From a virus: a stretch of 64,000 nucleotides of DNA. The position numbers and the translations under genes are program-made. The stretch is from the IMG/VR virus record IMGVR_UViG_3300043399_000877, positions 62,001 through 126,000 of that record; one strand, written 5' to 3'. The notes under the pieces are model-generated. The model did no database searches. It saw nothing but the letters and a program-made list of their open reading frames with translations, and had not been told where the DNA came from. Every line of letters starts with the position of its first letter. Within the stretch, counting starts at the first letter, position 1. Shown piece after piece: positions 33,170-40,275 of this stretch.

Positions 33170-33558
33170 CAGCGCCCACGGATCGAGTGCTGCACCTCGC
33201 AGACGAACTGATCAGAATCAGCGTGACCGACTGGACCGTGGAGGAAGCCGAACGGTTCCTGGAAGCACTGAACCCCAGCATCCGGCGACACCTGCTGCTG
33301 AGAAAACTACGCGGAGTCGGCACCACCCTGGTGCTGGATCGCACGGCACCGGAGCGCAACAAGATCTCGGCCATCAAGGAGATTCGTGCGGCCACCGGCC
33401 TGGGATTGCGGGAAGCCAAGGATCTGGTGGAACTGGCCGAAGCCGCACTGAGCGGAGTGGACATTCAGAGCGAACTGCCGGAGCGTCGTCGCCTCAGTCA
33501 GGAACGATTGAGCGATCTCGGCGAACGCCTGCGCGGCACCGGTTGGAGGCTGGAATGA
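33166..33558 (+). CDS. Protein with ribosomal L7/L12 C-terminal-like domain
   Basis: 130 residues. Residues about 65-130 align with the C-terminal domain of bacterial L7/L12: IRAATGLGLREAKDLVE corresponds to the conserved helix that contacts translation factors, and LSDLGERLRGTGWRLE to the final helix-strand. The N-terminal 60 residues form a separate helical part; the L12 hinge and dimerisation region are not evident. Phage-borne bL12-like domains are known. It may modify host ribosome factor recruitment. Coupled by ATGA to both neighbours. Confidence 0.75.
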   Translation: MTAPTDRVLHLADELIRISVTDWTVEEAERFLEALNPSIRRHLLLRKLRGVGTTLVLDRTAPERNKISAIKEIRAATGLGLREAKDLVELAEAALSGVDIQSELPERRRLSQERLSDLGERLRGTGWRLE

Positions 33559-33899
33559 GCGAACTGGGCCAGTGGCAACCGATCAGCCGGGTGCGGGCTC
33601 GGGGCCGGGCCCAGTATGAACTACTGTTCATCGACAGACGGAATCAGATCTGCACCATGACCGTCACCGGCCGGGAACTCACCGAACTCAGCCCGGAGAT
33701 CGAACCGGTAGCTGCGCGACTGACCGAACCGGCACCGGCCGCGGTCCAGTGGCTGGGCACCGTGCTGTGGGATTATGTGCGGGGCCGGGTGGTGCGACAA
33801 GCCCGGCCGGCGGATCCGGTGGTGTGGGCTGACATCGGCTGCACCCCGGCGGGAGAACCCCGCATACGATACCGACCCCGAACCGGAGAACAAAAGTGA
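33555..33899 (+). CDS. Small hypothetical protein
   Basis: 114 residues, MSELGQWQPISRVRARGRAQ; ATGA overlap with the upstream gene. Basic and proline-rich C-terminus. Function unknown. Confidence 0.65.
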   Translation: MSELGQWQPISRVRARGRAQYELLFIDRRNQICTMTVTGRELTELSPEIEPVAARLTEPAPAAVQWLGTVLWDYVRGRVVRQARPADPVVWADIGCTPAGEPRIRYRPRTGEQK

Positions 33900-34375
33900 A
33901 GCACCCGCAGATCGCTATACCCATCACCGTCCAGGTGTCATCCAGCATATACCGGGAAGTGGCCGAAAGCATCCTGGAAGACCAACCCCTGGACCACGAA
34001 CTGTTGAACACCGACTGGGACACCATGTGTGACCGTCTGGCAGCCGGGGCAGAATTCCAGCGAACGGTTCAGGAACACATCCGGGATCGACTGAACACGG
34101 ACTGGCGCCCGGAGGTCTGGGATTTCATAGACGTGGGCGAGTTGGAACAGATCGCACTCAGTGACCGCATGACCGAAACCGCCTGGCTGACCGAAGCCAT
34201 CGCGTTGAGCGAACAGCACTGGGAGGCGGTGGAACACCAGCGCCGGCTCTTGCAGGAAGCCGAGGCCGAGGAACGAATCACCAGCCAGCGAGCGATAAAT
34301 CAGCATCTGGTGGAACAATTGCGCGCCCAAGGCTATGTGGTCTACGAGAAACCCCGGAGGCGAAAGAAACGATGA
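33896..34375 (+). CDS. Helical hypothetical protein
   Basis: 159 residues, GTG start in a GTGA overlap. Long helices, coiled-coil-like in the C-terminal half (RRLLQEAEAEERITSQ), basic tail PRRRKKR. Possibly nucleic-acid binding. Function unknown. Confidence 0.65.
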   Translation: MKHPQIAIPITVQVSSSIYREVAESILEDQPLDHELLNTDWDTMCDRLAAGAEFQRTVQEHIRDRLNTDWRPEVWDFIDVGELEQIALSDRMTETAWLTEAIALSEQHWEAVEHQRRLLQEAEAEERITSQRAINQHLVEQLRAQGYVVYEKPRRRKKR

Positions 34376-34635
34376 AGCGATTAAAAAAAATTGCCGAGAT
34401 TGAACCGCGCACGGCACCACCGGTATACCGAAGACGGCCGGGACAGAGTCCGCAACTGGTTCGGTGGTTGACTGAAACCGAACTGTCCGCCGCCCAACAA
34501 CGCATAGCAGAACGATATCGGGATCATCTGGTAGCACGTTTGCACCCGCGCTGGGCACTGGTGGAACTATACATAGACCCCGCTGTTGTTCCGGAATCGG
34601 AATGGACCATCATTAACATACTGTTCAAACAATGA
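34372..34635 (+). CDS. Small hypothetical protein with DPAV repeat
   Basis: 87 residues in an ATGA overlap. Basic N-terminus; ends ELYIDPAVVPESEWTIINIL, with the GACCCCGCTGTTG repeat in frame. The C-terminus resembles the 7.8-9.8 kb family. Function unknown. Confidence 0.65.
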   Translation: MKRLKKIAEIEPRTAPPVYRRRPGQSPQLVRWLTETELSAAQQRIAERYRDHLVARLHPRWALVELYIDPAVVPESEWTIINILFKQ

Positions 34636-35045
34636 TCTACACTCCACCCATCCGAATCTATCGGAGAAATGATCCGATCTCCGAACCGCAACTCCAGCAA
34701 TTGCGGACCATTCTGGGCCGTCAGAGCCGGGCGGCGGGAGTGATTAGCCAAGAACAATACGGCAACGACTTACAGTATTGGGTGGTGATATTCAATTGGC
34801 ATCTCGTAGAGGAGTCACGTCAATTGATGGTTGAACAGATAATAGACCCCGCTGCTGGCCGACCTCAACGGCCGGTGGATCTCCAAAGTTGGATTCGTTC
34901 ATATATAAAATTTTGTGATAAGATTGGTGGGTCTACAACTGACGACGATTTTAGATCGATGATGGAGTCCGAGCGTCAACGCTGGAGCACGATTCTCAGT
35001 CGAGTAAAGAAATTTGAAAAAATAACGTCAGAGTCCATACTTTAA
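34632..35045 (+). CDS. Hypothetical protein with DPAA repeat
   Basis: 137 residues, ATGA overlap. The middle YWVVIFNWHLVEESRQLM matches the strand-helix pattern of the 7.8-9.8 kb family, then IIDPAAGRP (repeat in frame), then a lysine-rich helical tail. Function unknown. Confidence 0.65.
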   Translation: MIYTPPIRIYRRNDPISEPQLQQLRTILGRQSRAAGVISQEQYGNDLQYWVVIFNWHLVEESRQLMVEQIIDPAAGRPQRPVDLQSWIRSYIKFCDKIGGSTTDDDFRSMMESERQRWSTILSRVKKFEKITSESIL

Positions 35046-35060
35046 AGGAAAGCGGTCGGA

Positions 35061-35405
35061 ATGCTATACACAACCAGTGAAAATCACCAATACAGACCGG
35101 GCGCGGGTCCGGTTCCCAAAAAATGGATAGAAACAGATCAGAGCCCGGAGGACGCCATACTGGACTATCTAGAACGTCGAGTAAGAGTCTGGGATGCAGA
35201 TCGTGCCGGTGACCGGACTGTGGACTTCCGGTTCGAGGACGGATCGGACTGGCGTCTACACTATGACTGGAGTGTAAATGATACCGGCTGGTATACTGAT
35301 GAGTCGGGTGAACAACCGTGGATAGTGGACGAATACCGTATAGAACGGATCAGTCCAGAACAGAGCCAGATCCGGGATCGAACACCCGGACGTGACTGGA
35401 TGTAA
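35061..35405 (+). CDS. Hypothetical protein
   Basis: 114 residues, MLYTTSENHQYRPGAG, AAGGA upstream. Aspartate- and tryptophan-rich. Function unknown. Confidence 0.6.
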   Translation: MLYTTSENHQYRPGAGPVPKKWIETDQSPEDAILDYLERRVRVWDADRAGDRTVDFRFEDGSDWRLHYDWSVNDTGWYTDESGEQPWIVDEYRIERISPEQSQIRDRTPGRDWM

Positions 35406-35492
35406 CCGACGGTGACTGACCGGCGGGGAACCACTGACGGAGTATCGGAAAACCCCGGAAAGATCCGAAAACCATTGAAGGAGTATTTGACT

Positions 35493-35612
35493 ATGCCTGT
35501 GGTTCGTCCGGTCTTCATTTCTGGCAGAAACCCACAGCGTCCGCTGGTGCGTAGGCTGTCCACCGGTCTGACCGGCAGATCCGGTGTGGCGTCCGTCACA
35601 CACCCGAGATGA
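35493..35612 (+). CDS. Small basic protein (39 aa)
   Basis: ATG at 35493 (MPVVRPVFISGRNPQRPLVR) with AAGGAG 10 nt upstream; a longer GTG start at 35412 exists. Very basic. Function unknown. Confidence 0.45.
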   Translation: MPVVRPVFISGRNPQRPLVRRLSTGLTGRSGVASVTHPR

Positions 35613-35707
35613 ATTTCGTATTTCAGCCTATTTATACTTGACATCCTGTGATGTTGGACAGCCTGTCTAGCAGCCCTAGAAAACTTTGTCTAACGGTGAA
35701 AAACCAC

Positions 35708-35736
35708 TAGACATGCCGGCCTGGGTCGTGTATACG
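35708..35736 (+). promoter_or_regulatory. Early promoter for 35775
   Basis: TAGACA, 17-nt spacer, TATACG. The preceding 35613-35707 stretch holds no gene; it has a TTGACA at 35638 without a good partner. Confidence 0.55.
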
Positions 35737-35774
35737 TGACGACATGACGTAACACACGGCAGAGGAGATACACC

Positions 35775-36071
35775 GTGGAACATGAAAAGGAAATTCGTGA
35801 GGCCATCCAGGCCATCGGCCGTGCGTGTGACCGTGCCGTGGAGAGCTTCGACCGTATGACTGCCGAAGGCGGCATGGCCGTGGCGCTGGAAGCGGCCGAA
35901 GATGTGTCGGCCATCGGCGTTCGGTATCAGCGCCTGCACGAGATCCTTCAGGCTCAGGCTGCTCGCTCGATCGAACGCATCCTGAACGAGCTGGGGATCC
36001 GGGACCAGCAGTCGGACCGGGAACTGGAGGCCGATGGGAATGTGGTGACCTTCCCGGGTCGGCTCAACTAA
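35775..36071 (+). CDS. Helical hypothetical protein
   Basis: 98 residues, GTG start with AGAGGAG upstream. Alanine/glutamate-rich helices, possibly coiled coil. Its TAA is followed immediately by a copy of the GACCCCGCTGCTG repeat. Function unknown. Confidence 0.7.
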   Translation: MEHEKEIREAIQAIGRACDRAVESFDRMTAEGGMAVALEAAEDVSAIGVRYQRLHEILQAQAARSIERILNELGIRDQQSDRELEADGNVVTFPGRLN

Positions 36072-36120
36072 GACCCCGCTGCTGGGTATCTGACCGTATC
36101 GATCTCTAACCCCGCTGCTG
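36072..36120 (+). repeat. Two copies of the GACCCCGCTG repeat
   Basis: GACCCCGCTGCTG at 36072-36084 and AACCCCGCTGCTG at 36108-36120, both outside coding sequence, 36 nt apart. Other exact or near copies are at 5044, 8888, 9075, 9258, 9326, 34576, 34846, 44613 and (variant) 46433 and 46844. Confidence 0.8.
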
Positions 36121-36132
36121 GTGTTTTTGCTA

Positions 36133-36161
36133 TTGACACTGGCGCGGGGGCCTGCTATAAC
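36133..36161 (+). promoter_or_regulatory. Early promoter for 36190
   Basis: TTGACA, 17-nt spacer, TATAAC. Confidence 0.85.
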
Positions 36162-36189
36162 AGTCGGGTAATGCAAGGGAGCAACTGAC

Positions 36190-36699
36190 ATGGACTATGA
36201 GACTGCGCGACGTGTATTCGGTTCGCTGGCTGGCGGAACGTTCGTGGGTATCGATACGCTCACCGATGTTAAGCTCACCGGTGGCCGGTCGAACCCGCAA
36301 CAGGGTCGCGTCCGTAAACGGATGACCGGTGCCCAGGTGATGGTGTTCAGCAACCTTCAGACCAATGCCTATGAGGCGATGGTGCGCCGCCGTCTGGCCG
36401 AAGAAGGACGTGATCCGGATTCGTTTGAATTGGGGCCCAGGGCCTGGGGCACTCGCGTCGCCGGCACGCCGTTCGTGGAGCACCGTGGCCAGTATTATCT
36501 GGAAACCATTTTCCTCCGAGCGGGATCGGTCCAGTATGAACTGGATGGTGAACCGATTGATCCCGAAGACATTCAGGGACTGCCCGAACGTCGCGAATCG
36601 GAGGCGGGTCAGGCCGGACTGGAACGTCGGGTGGTGATCCGGACTTTTGCGCTGGACTCGATCATCGGATTGCGAGCGCACGGGGTGCAATGGCCCTGA
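36190..36699 (+). CDS. Conserved phage protein (TFVGIDTLTDVKLTGG family)
   Basis: 169 residues. GTFVGIDTLTDVKLTGG, NPQQGRVRKRMTG, FELGPRAWGTRV and PFVEHRGQYYLE identify a conserved family seen in many phages and without assigned function. No cofactor or nuclease motif is visible. Confidence 0.85.
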   Translation: MDYETARRVFGSLAGGTFVGIDTLTDVKLTGGRSNPQQGRVRKRMTGAQVMVFSNLQTNAYEAMVRRRLAEEGRDPDSFELGPRAWGTRVAGTPFVEHRGQYYLETIFLRAGSVQYELDGEPIDPEDIQGLPERRESEAGQAGLERRVVIRTFALDSIIGLRAHGVQWP

Positions 36700-36732
36700 A
36701 CCGGTTCTGGGTTCGGGACTGATTGAACTGAC

Positions 36733-36761
36733 ACTATAACTGGGGCTGGCAGGGTTGTCAA
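36733..36761 (-). promoter_or_regulatory. Antisense promoter in hairpin after 36190 gene
   Basis: Minus strand: TTGACA, 17-nt spacer, TATAGT, pointing back into the 36190 gene. Arms AACTGGGGCT (36738-36747) and AGCCCCAGTT (36761-36770) also make a plus-strand hairpin that could terminate the sense transcript. Confidence 0.6.
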
Positions 36762-36770
36762 GCCCCAGTT
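36738..36770 (+). terminator. Hairpin after 36190 gene
   Basis: 10-bp perfect stem, 13-nt loop, followed by AATCCATTTT. It overlaps the minus-strand promoter. Confidence 0.55.
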
Positions 36771-36784
36771 AATCCATTTTCTGA

Positions 36785-36846
36785 TATAGGTCTTTTCACT
36801 CAGACCTCCGTGCCCTCCCCTCCCGGCGCTCCTAAGCCGGTCGTCC
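36785..36846 (-). ncRNA. Small RNA candidate, copy 1
   Basis: It lies downstream of a minus-strand promoter (36852-36880). About 60 nt: stem CCGGC/GCCGG with an 8-nt loop, then GGAGGGGAGGGCACGGAGG, then a final hairpin AGGTCT/AGACCT. A second copy at 37676 keeps the stem by changing both strands (CGGGT/ACCCG). There is no reading frame. The GGA runs recall CsrA-binding RNAs, but this is only a resemblance. Confidence 0.65.
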
Positions 36847-36851
36847 AGTCC

Positions 36852-36880
36852 TGTCTAGCATATGCTGTCGGGCGTGTCAA
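36852..36880 (-). promoter_or_regulatory. Promoter of small RNA copy 1
   Basis: Minus strand: TTGACA, 17-nt spacer, TAGACA in a TGCTAGACA context. Divergent from the plus promoter at 36914 across an AT-rich tract. Confidence 0.8.
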
Positions 36881-36913
36881 TAGGAAAAAAGTCGGTTTTC
36901 TATAAAAAACCTC

Positions 36914-36942
36914 TTGCAATGCTGGCCGGCCTCCGCTATAAG
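36914..36942 (+). promoter_or_regulatory. Upstream plus promoter, copy 1
   Basis: TTGCAA, 17-nt spacer, TATAAG. Only a 12-codon frame (36958-36996) lies before the next promoter. Confidence 0.65.
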
Positions 36943-37010
36943 GGTGGAGTGTTGAGGATGATGCGACAGACGGTGCTGCAAAATAAAACGCCGTAAACGC
37001 AAAAAAACAC

Positions 37011-37039
37011 TTGACACTGTCCAAACCCCGCGTTATACA
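37011..37039 (+). promoter_or_regulatory. Early promoter for 37067
   Basis: TTGACA, 17-nt spacer, TATACA. Confidence 0.85.
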
Positions 37040-37066
37040 TAACGCACCGCAACAAGGAGCAAGGCA

Positions 37067-37603
37067 ATGAGCGTTAACAATAACTTTTCGGTCGTCGGCG
37101 TGTCGCGTCAGTTCGGCAAACTGAAGATCCGTATGGCGAACGACCGTGCGTGGCGTGAGTTCATGCTGACCAAAGAGGGTCACGTGGATATCCAGCTGCT
37201 GGACCTCGGCACTGTGATGCCCAAGGAACGGGCGATCGAGCTGGCGATGGCTGCAACTGCCATCCAGGAGGACGGCTCGCTGGCGCCGGTGTTTGGCGAA
37301 GAAGCGCAGGAGGTGTTCCGCGCTTACTTGATCAGCAAGGGCATCATCGAGCGCCCGAAGCGCAAGCGCGGCCGCCCGGCGAAGGCTGCTGACGAGCCCG
37401 TGACGAGCGAGGCTGAGGCGCCCCAGCAGGAGCCCGTGGCTGAGCTGCCCGAGCAGGAGACGCCCGCTGAAGAGCCCGCAGCGCCGGCGCTGACCGTGGA
37501 CGACATGCCCAAACGCGACGAGAAAGGCCGGCTGCTGAGCCGTGCGGCGCGTGAGGCGCTGCTGGCGGAGCGGCTGGGGGTGACGGAGGGGGAGGTGGCG
37601 TAA
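37067..37603 (+). CDS. AT-hook protein, paralog A
   Basis: 178 residues. The N-terminal half (to about 95) is shared with the 37992 product (FKLRMA-like KLKIRMAND, AYLISKGIIE). An AT-hook follows (RPKRKRGRPAKA; core RGRP), which binds the minor groove of AT-rich DNA. The C-terminal half is alanine/glutamate/proline-rich with RAAREALLAERLGV. Together with its small RNA and promoters it is one unit of a tandem duplication. Role unknown; a DNA-binding regulator is likely. Confidence 0.8.
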   Translation: MSVNNNFSVVGVSRQFGKLKIRMANDRAWREFMLTKEGHVDIQLLDLGTVMPKERAIELAMAATAIQEDGSLAPVFGEEAQEVFRAYLISKGIIERPKRKRGRPAKAADEPVTSEAEAPQQEPVAELPEQETPAEEPAAPALTVDDMPKRDEKGRLLSRAAREALLAERLGVTEGEVA

Positions 37604-37616
37604 GCCCCAACCCACC

Positions 37617-37645
37617 GACATAACACAACAGGACAGCGGTGTCAA
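37617..37645 (-). promoter_or_regulatory. Antisense promoter in the terminator of 37067 gene
   Basis: Minus strand: TTGACA in the terminator loop, 17-nt spacer, TATGTC. It points into the 37067 gene. Confidence 0.5.
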
Positions 37646-37662
37646 GCGCCGCTGTCCTTTTT
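37631..37662 (+). terminator. Intrinsic terminator after 37067 gene
   Basis: GGACAGCGG/CCGCTGTCC 9-bp stem followed by TTTTTC. Confidence 0.85.
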
Positions 37663-37675
37663 CTTTCTGTTCTTC

Positions 37676-37737
37676 AGTAGATCTTTTCAGGCAGACCTCC
37701 GTGCCCTCCCCTCCGGGTGCTAGTAAACCCGTCGTCC
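37676..37737 (-). ncRNA. Small RNA candidate, copy 2
   Basis: Same layout as copy 1: a minus promoter at 37743-37771, stem CGGGT/ACCCG (changed on both sides relative to copy 1), the conserved GGAGGGGAGGGCACGGAGG single-stranded stretch, and a terminal hairpin AGGTCT/AGATCT with one G-U pair. The paired changes support a folded RNA. Confidence 0.65.
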
Positions 37738-37742
37738 AGTTC

Positions 37743-37771
37743 TGTCTAGCAGATCGTCAGGGCCATGTCAA
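37743..37771 (-). promoter_or_regulatory. Promoter of small RNA copy 2
   Basis: Minus strand: TTGACA, 17-nt spacer, TAGACA. Confidence 0.8.
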
Positions 37772-37805
37772 TAACAAAAAGTTCGGTTTTTCTATAAAAA
37801 AGCTG

Positions 37806-37834
37806 TTGACTTGCTGGCCAGGGTTCAGTATAAG
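37806..37834 (+). promoter_or_regulatory. Upstream plus promoter, copy 2
   Basis: TTGACT, 17-nt spacer, TATAAG, preceded by the tract TTTTTCTATAAAAAA shared with copy 1. A 27-codon frame starts at 37841, at the expected transcript start. Confidence 0.7.
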
Positions 37835-37927
37835 GACGGCATGGAAGCAACGAAACACGGACGACGCTGCAAAGCAACGCTGCACAAAATAAATGCGCTG
37901 GCAATGCAAACTGTCCTAAATTAGTTG

Positions 37928-37956
37928 TTGACATATTGAACCCCAGGTGCTATACA
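37928..37956 (+). promoter_or_regulatory. Early promoter for 37992
   Basis: TTGACA, 17-nt spacer, TATACA. Confidence 0.85.
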
Positions 37957-37991
37957 GACAGCACTGCAACACACAGAGAGAGGACTACAAG

Positions 37992-38426
37992 ATGACCAAG
38001 ATTTACAACGCCGCCGGTGTTTCCCGTGTCCGTGCTGACCAGCCGTTCAAGCTGCGTATGGCCACCGACATCGAATGGCGCCGGTTCGACCTGGCCCGCG
38101 GGCAGCACGTGGATGTGACGCTGGTCACGCTGCCCGAGTCGATGGACAAGATCCAGGCTGTCCAGTTCCTGCAGACGGCGCCGGAGTTTGTGGACAACGC
38201 CGAAGCGCAGGCCGTGTTCACTGCCTACTTGATGAGCAAGGGCGTGATCGAAAAGCCCAAGAAGAAGCGCGGCCGCCCGGCCAAGGCGAAGGTGGAGGAG
38301 GCTGCTGGCACCGAGGCGCCGGCTGCTGACGGGCTCGGCGACGAGCTGGTTGACGCTGCTGCCGAGACGCCGGCCGTGCAGGCGGTGGTGGAAGAGAACA
38401 CCGCCGAGTTCGAGCCCGAGCACTGA
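37992..38426 (+). CDS. AT-hook protein, paralog B
   Basis: 144 residues. The N-terminal half parallels the 37067 product (AGVSRVRADQPFKLRMA, AYLMSKGVIEKPKKKRGRPAKA). The AT-hook is at about 98-108, followed by an alanine/glutamate-rich tail that is shorter than in paralog A. Second unit of the tandem duplication. Confidence 0.8.
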   Translation: MTKIYNAAGVSRVRADQPFKLRMATDIEWRRFDLARGQHVDVTLVTLPESMDKIQAVQFLQTAPEFVDNAEAQAVFTAYLMSKGVIEKPKKKRGRPAKAKVEEAAGTEAPAADGLGDELVDAAAETPAVQAVVEENTAEFEPEH

Positions 38427-38434
38427 TGCAGGCA

Positions 38435-38458
38435 GGGGCGGCATTATAGTGCCGCCCC
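38435..38458 (+). terminator. Hairpin after 37992 gene
   Basis: GGGGCGGCA/TGCCGCCCC, 9-bp stem, 6-nt loop that is the -10 of a minus-strand promoter. No T run follows. Confidence 0.5.
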
Positions 38459-38471
38459 ACCCACTTGTCAA
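38443..38471 (-). promoter_or_regulatory. Perfect-consensus antisense promoter
   Basis: Minus strand: TTGACA, 17-nt spacer, TATAAT, exact consensus, with the -10 in a 9-bp hairpin. It points into the 3' end of the 37992 gene; there is no minus-strand gene to serve. Confidence 0.75.
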
Positions 38472-38495
38472 TAGCAAGAAAAAACTTTTTTGTTA

Positions 38496-38524
38496 TTGAC
38501 AGTTGGGAACGGTTGCAGTATACA
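38496..38524 (+). promoter_or_regulatory. Early promoter for 38552
   Basis: TTGACA, 17-nt spacer, TATACA; A/T-tract (AAAAAACTTTTTT) just upstream. Confidence 0.85.
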
Positions 38525-38551
38525 GATGGAACTGTAACACAGGAGCACACG

Positions 38552-38932
38552 ATGGCACAGGACGACGAAGTTAAGACGATCCACAACCGCCCGGCCGGCA
38601 ACTATAACGCTCGCTGGGATGCAATCGCCCGCAGCCGCGAGGCGCTGGATCAGCACGCCGACTTCTTCAGCGACCCCGAGCACCAGCGCCGCGTCGACGC
38701 CGTTCGCGCTGTCCTCGACGACTTCTTGCCGATCCGCAAGGAGCTCTACGTGAATCGGCGCGGGCTCAACACGAAGAAGCCGCGCACGGTGATCAAAGTG
38801 GAGTCGCCGCAGTTCCCCAACCACCTGCCGCGCAGCGAGCGTGAGGCTCGCTATCACAAGCCCCTGCGAGACCTGGGCGTTGAGATCAAGCTCAGCGTCA
38901 ACACCAACAGTTATTTGTATTCGATCGCATAA
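38552..38932 (+). CDS. Hypothetical protein
   Basis: 126 residues, MAQDDEVKTIHNRPAGNYNA, AGGAG upstream. Charged helical N-terminus, basic middle (RRGLNTKKPRTVIK). Function unknown. Confidence 0.7.
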   Translation: MAQDDEVKTIHNRPAGNYNARWDAIARSREALDQHADFFSDPEHQRRVDAVRAVLDDFLPIRKELYVNRRGLNTKKPRTVIKVESPQFPNHLPRSEREARYHKPLRDLGVEIKLSVNTNSYLYSIA

Positions 38933-38939
38933 AAGTGCT

Positions 38940-38968
38940 TGACACTGGTGCCGGCGGCTGCTATGTTG
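38940..38968 (+). promoter_or_regulatory. Hairpin-embedded early promoter for 38995
   Basis: TTGACA, 17-nt spacer, TATGTT. Arms TGCCGGC (38950-38956) and GCCGGCA (38969-38975). Confidence 0.8.
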
Positions 38969-38994
38969 CCGGCATACAGACAGAGGAGACAACG

Positions 38995-39195
38995 ATGGCG
39001 ATGAAACAAAACAAGTTCACGACCCGCAAGTTCGACGGTGATAGCCAGGGATCCTGGGCTGTGTTCCGCAAGGCGGATGTGAAGGGCATCCGCGGCGTGG
39101 TGTTCTATGGGCAGGCCCGTCCGATTGTATGTGGGCTGACGAAGCGCGAGGCAGATTACTATCGCTCGCGCTGTGATGAAGGGCATTACCTCTAA
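38995..39195 (+). CDS. Small hypothetical protein
   Basis: 66 residues, MAMKQNKFTTRKFDGDSQGS, beta-rich, basic, GAGGAG upstream. Function unknown. Confidence 0.65.
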   Translation: MAMKQNKFTTRKFDGDSQGSWAVFRKADVKGIRGVVFYGQARPIVCGLTKREADYYRSRCDEGHYL

Positions 39196-39203
39196 AATAA
39201 GTG

Positions 39204-39232
39204 TTGACACGGGCCACGGCCCGTGTTACTAC
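39204..39232 (+). promoter_or_regulatory. Early promoter with spacer hairpin for 39266
   Basis: TTGACA, 17-nt spacer, TACTAC. ACACGGGC-cacg-GCCCGTGT fills the spacer as an 8-bp hairpin. Confidence 0.75.
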
Positions 39233-39265
39233 ACTGACACAACGGCAAAACAAGGAGCAAATTAC

Positions 39266-39556
39266 ATGGACGAGCGTCAGAAGGCAGCGATGGAGTTCCT
39301 GGCCGAGGAACTCAGCCGCGAGCTGGAGTTCCAACAGTCAGACGAGTATCTGGGCGACGACATCGTGCCGTTGCTTCGCGAGATGCAGGAGCGCATCGAA
39401 CGCAACGACATTCCCACGCTGGCAGAGCTCGAGGCGTGGAGCCTGCGGGTGTATGATGTGACACGCGGCGACGCGATGTATGGCGACACTGACATGGCGG
39501 ACGGGCTCGTGGAGGGGCTGGCGGCGGCGCTGGAGTTGACTGAAGAAACTGCTTGA
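39266..39556 (+). CDS. Small acidic helical protein
   Basis: 96 residues, MDERQKAAMEFLAEELSREL, AAGGAG upstream. Strongly acidic, helical. Function unknown. Confidence 0.65.
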   Translation: MDERQKAAMEFLAEELSRELEFQQSDEYLGDDIVPLLREMQERIERNDIPTLAELEAWSLRVYDVTRGDAMYGDTDMADGLVEGLAAALELTEETA

Positions 39557-39581
39557 CACTGACGCCCAGTCCTGCTATTGA
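39553..39581 (+). promoter_or_regulatory. Hairpin-embedded early promoter for 39611
   Basis: TTGACA, 17-nt spacer, TATTGA. Arms GCCCAGTCC (39564-39572) and GGACTGGGC (39586-39594), 9 bp. Confidence 0.8.
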
Positions 39582-39610
39582 TGTGGGACTGGGCAACACA
39601 GGAGGCTGGC

Positions 39611-39868
39611 ATGCGCTACTATCGAGTGAGAGCAGAGCACGTTCGGCAGCTGGCAATCGGGCTGGCTGCTGAGCAGATGGAGGAGATCCCGGGCGTGATC
39701 CTCATGGCGGCCGGGGCGGATGAGGTGTTCGATCGTCAGGCAATCTGGGTGCTGGCAAGCGAGCTGGCGCTGGGCAATCAGCTTCAGGACATCGTGTGGC
39801 GCTATAACGGCGGCAACTGGTGCGAGGTGGCTGAGATCGACGAGGAGACTGCTGAAGGCTTTTGTTGA
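39611..39868 (+). CDS. Small hypothetical protein
   Basis: 85 residues, MRYYRVRAEHVRQLAIGLAA, AGGAGG upstream. Alanine-rich helices. Function unknown. Confidence 0.65.
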   Translation: MRYYRVRAEHVRQLAIGLAAEQMEEIPGVILMAAGADEVFDRQAIWVLASELALGNQLQDIVWRYNGGNWCEVAEIDEETAEGFC

Positions 39869-39877
39869 AAAAAGTGG

Positions 39878-39906
39878 TTGACACTGGCTCTGGCTGATGC
39901 TATAAC
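39878..39906 (+). promoter_or_regulatory. Early promoter for 39934
   Basis: TTGACA, 17-nt spacer, TATAAC. Confidence 0.85.
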
Positions 39907-39933
39907 TGGAGCATGGAAACAACGGAGGCGACG

Positions 39934-40275
39934 ATGACGCTGACAAGGGAACAGGTTGTGGCGCTGGTGACCCGGACCGATGCGGTGGCGATGCATGCCA
40001 TCGGCCGTGCGCTGGTGCACTTGTTGAACCGTCAGACGCGCGAGGAGAGCCGCGATAATGTGACGCGCAACCTCAACGACGTGGGCTTCACGCCCGCCGA
40101 TGCGCGCATGGGTTGCATCCACGCCAAATGCTACATCAAGCGCGGCGAGCTCGAGGAATGGCAGGTTCGCTACTGGCAGCGGCCCAACGCCAAAGGCGTA
40201 CCGCGTATCGCCAAGTATTGGCGACAGCTGGCCGAGGAAGCGGCGCGGAAAGCGGTTGCAAGGGCGGCCGCTTGA
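39934..40275 (+). CDS. Hypothetical protein
   Basis: 113 residues from the ATG with GGAGG upstream (MTLTREQVVALVTRTDAVAM). Basic C-terminus (WRQLAEEAARKAVARAA). The next gene's promoter starts inside its last codons. Function unknown. Confidence 0.65.
   Translation: MTLTREQVVALVTRTDAVAMHAIGRALVHLLNRQTREESRDNVTRNLNDVGFTPADARMGCIHAKCYIKRGELEEWQVRYWQRPNAKGVPRIAKYWRQLAEEAARKAVARAAA

Noticed and set aside
36958-36996. 12-codon frame after the 36914 promoter
   Set aside because: Too short and not matched in sequence by the second duplicate unit.
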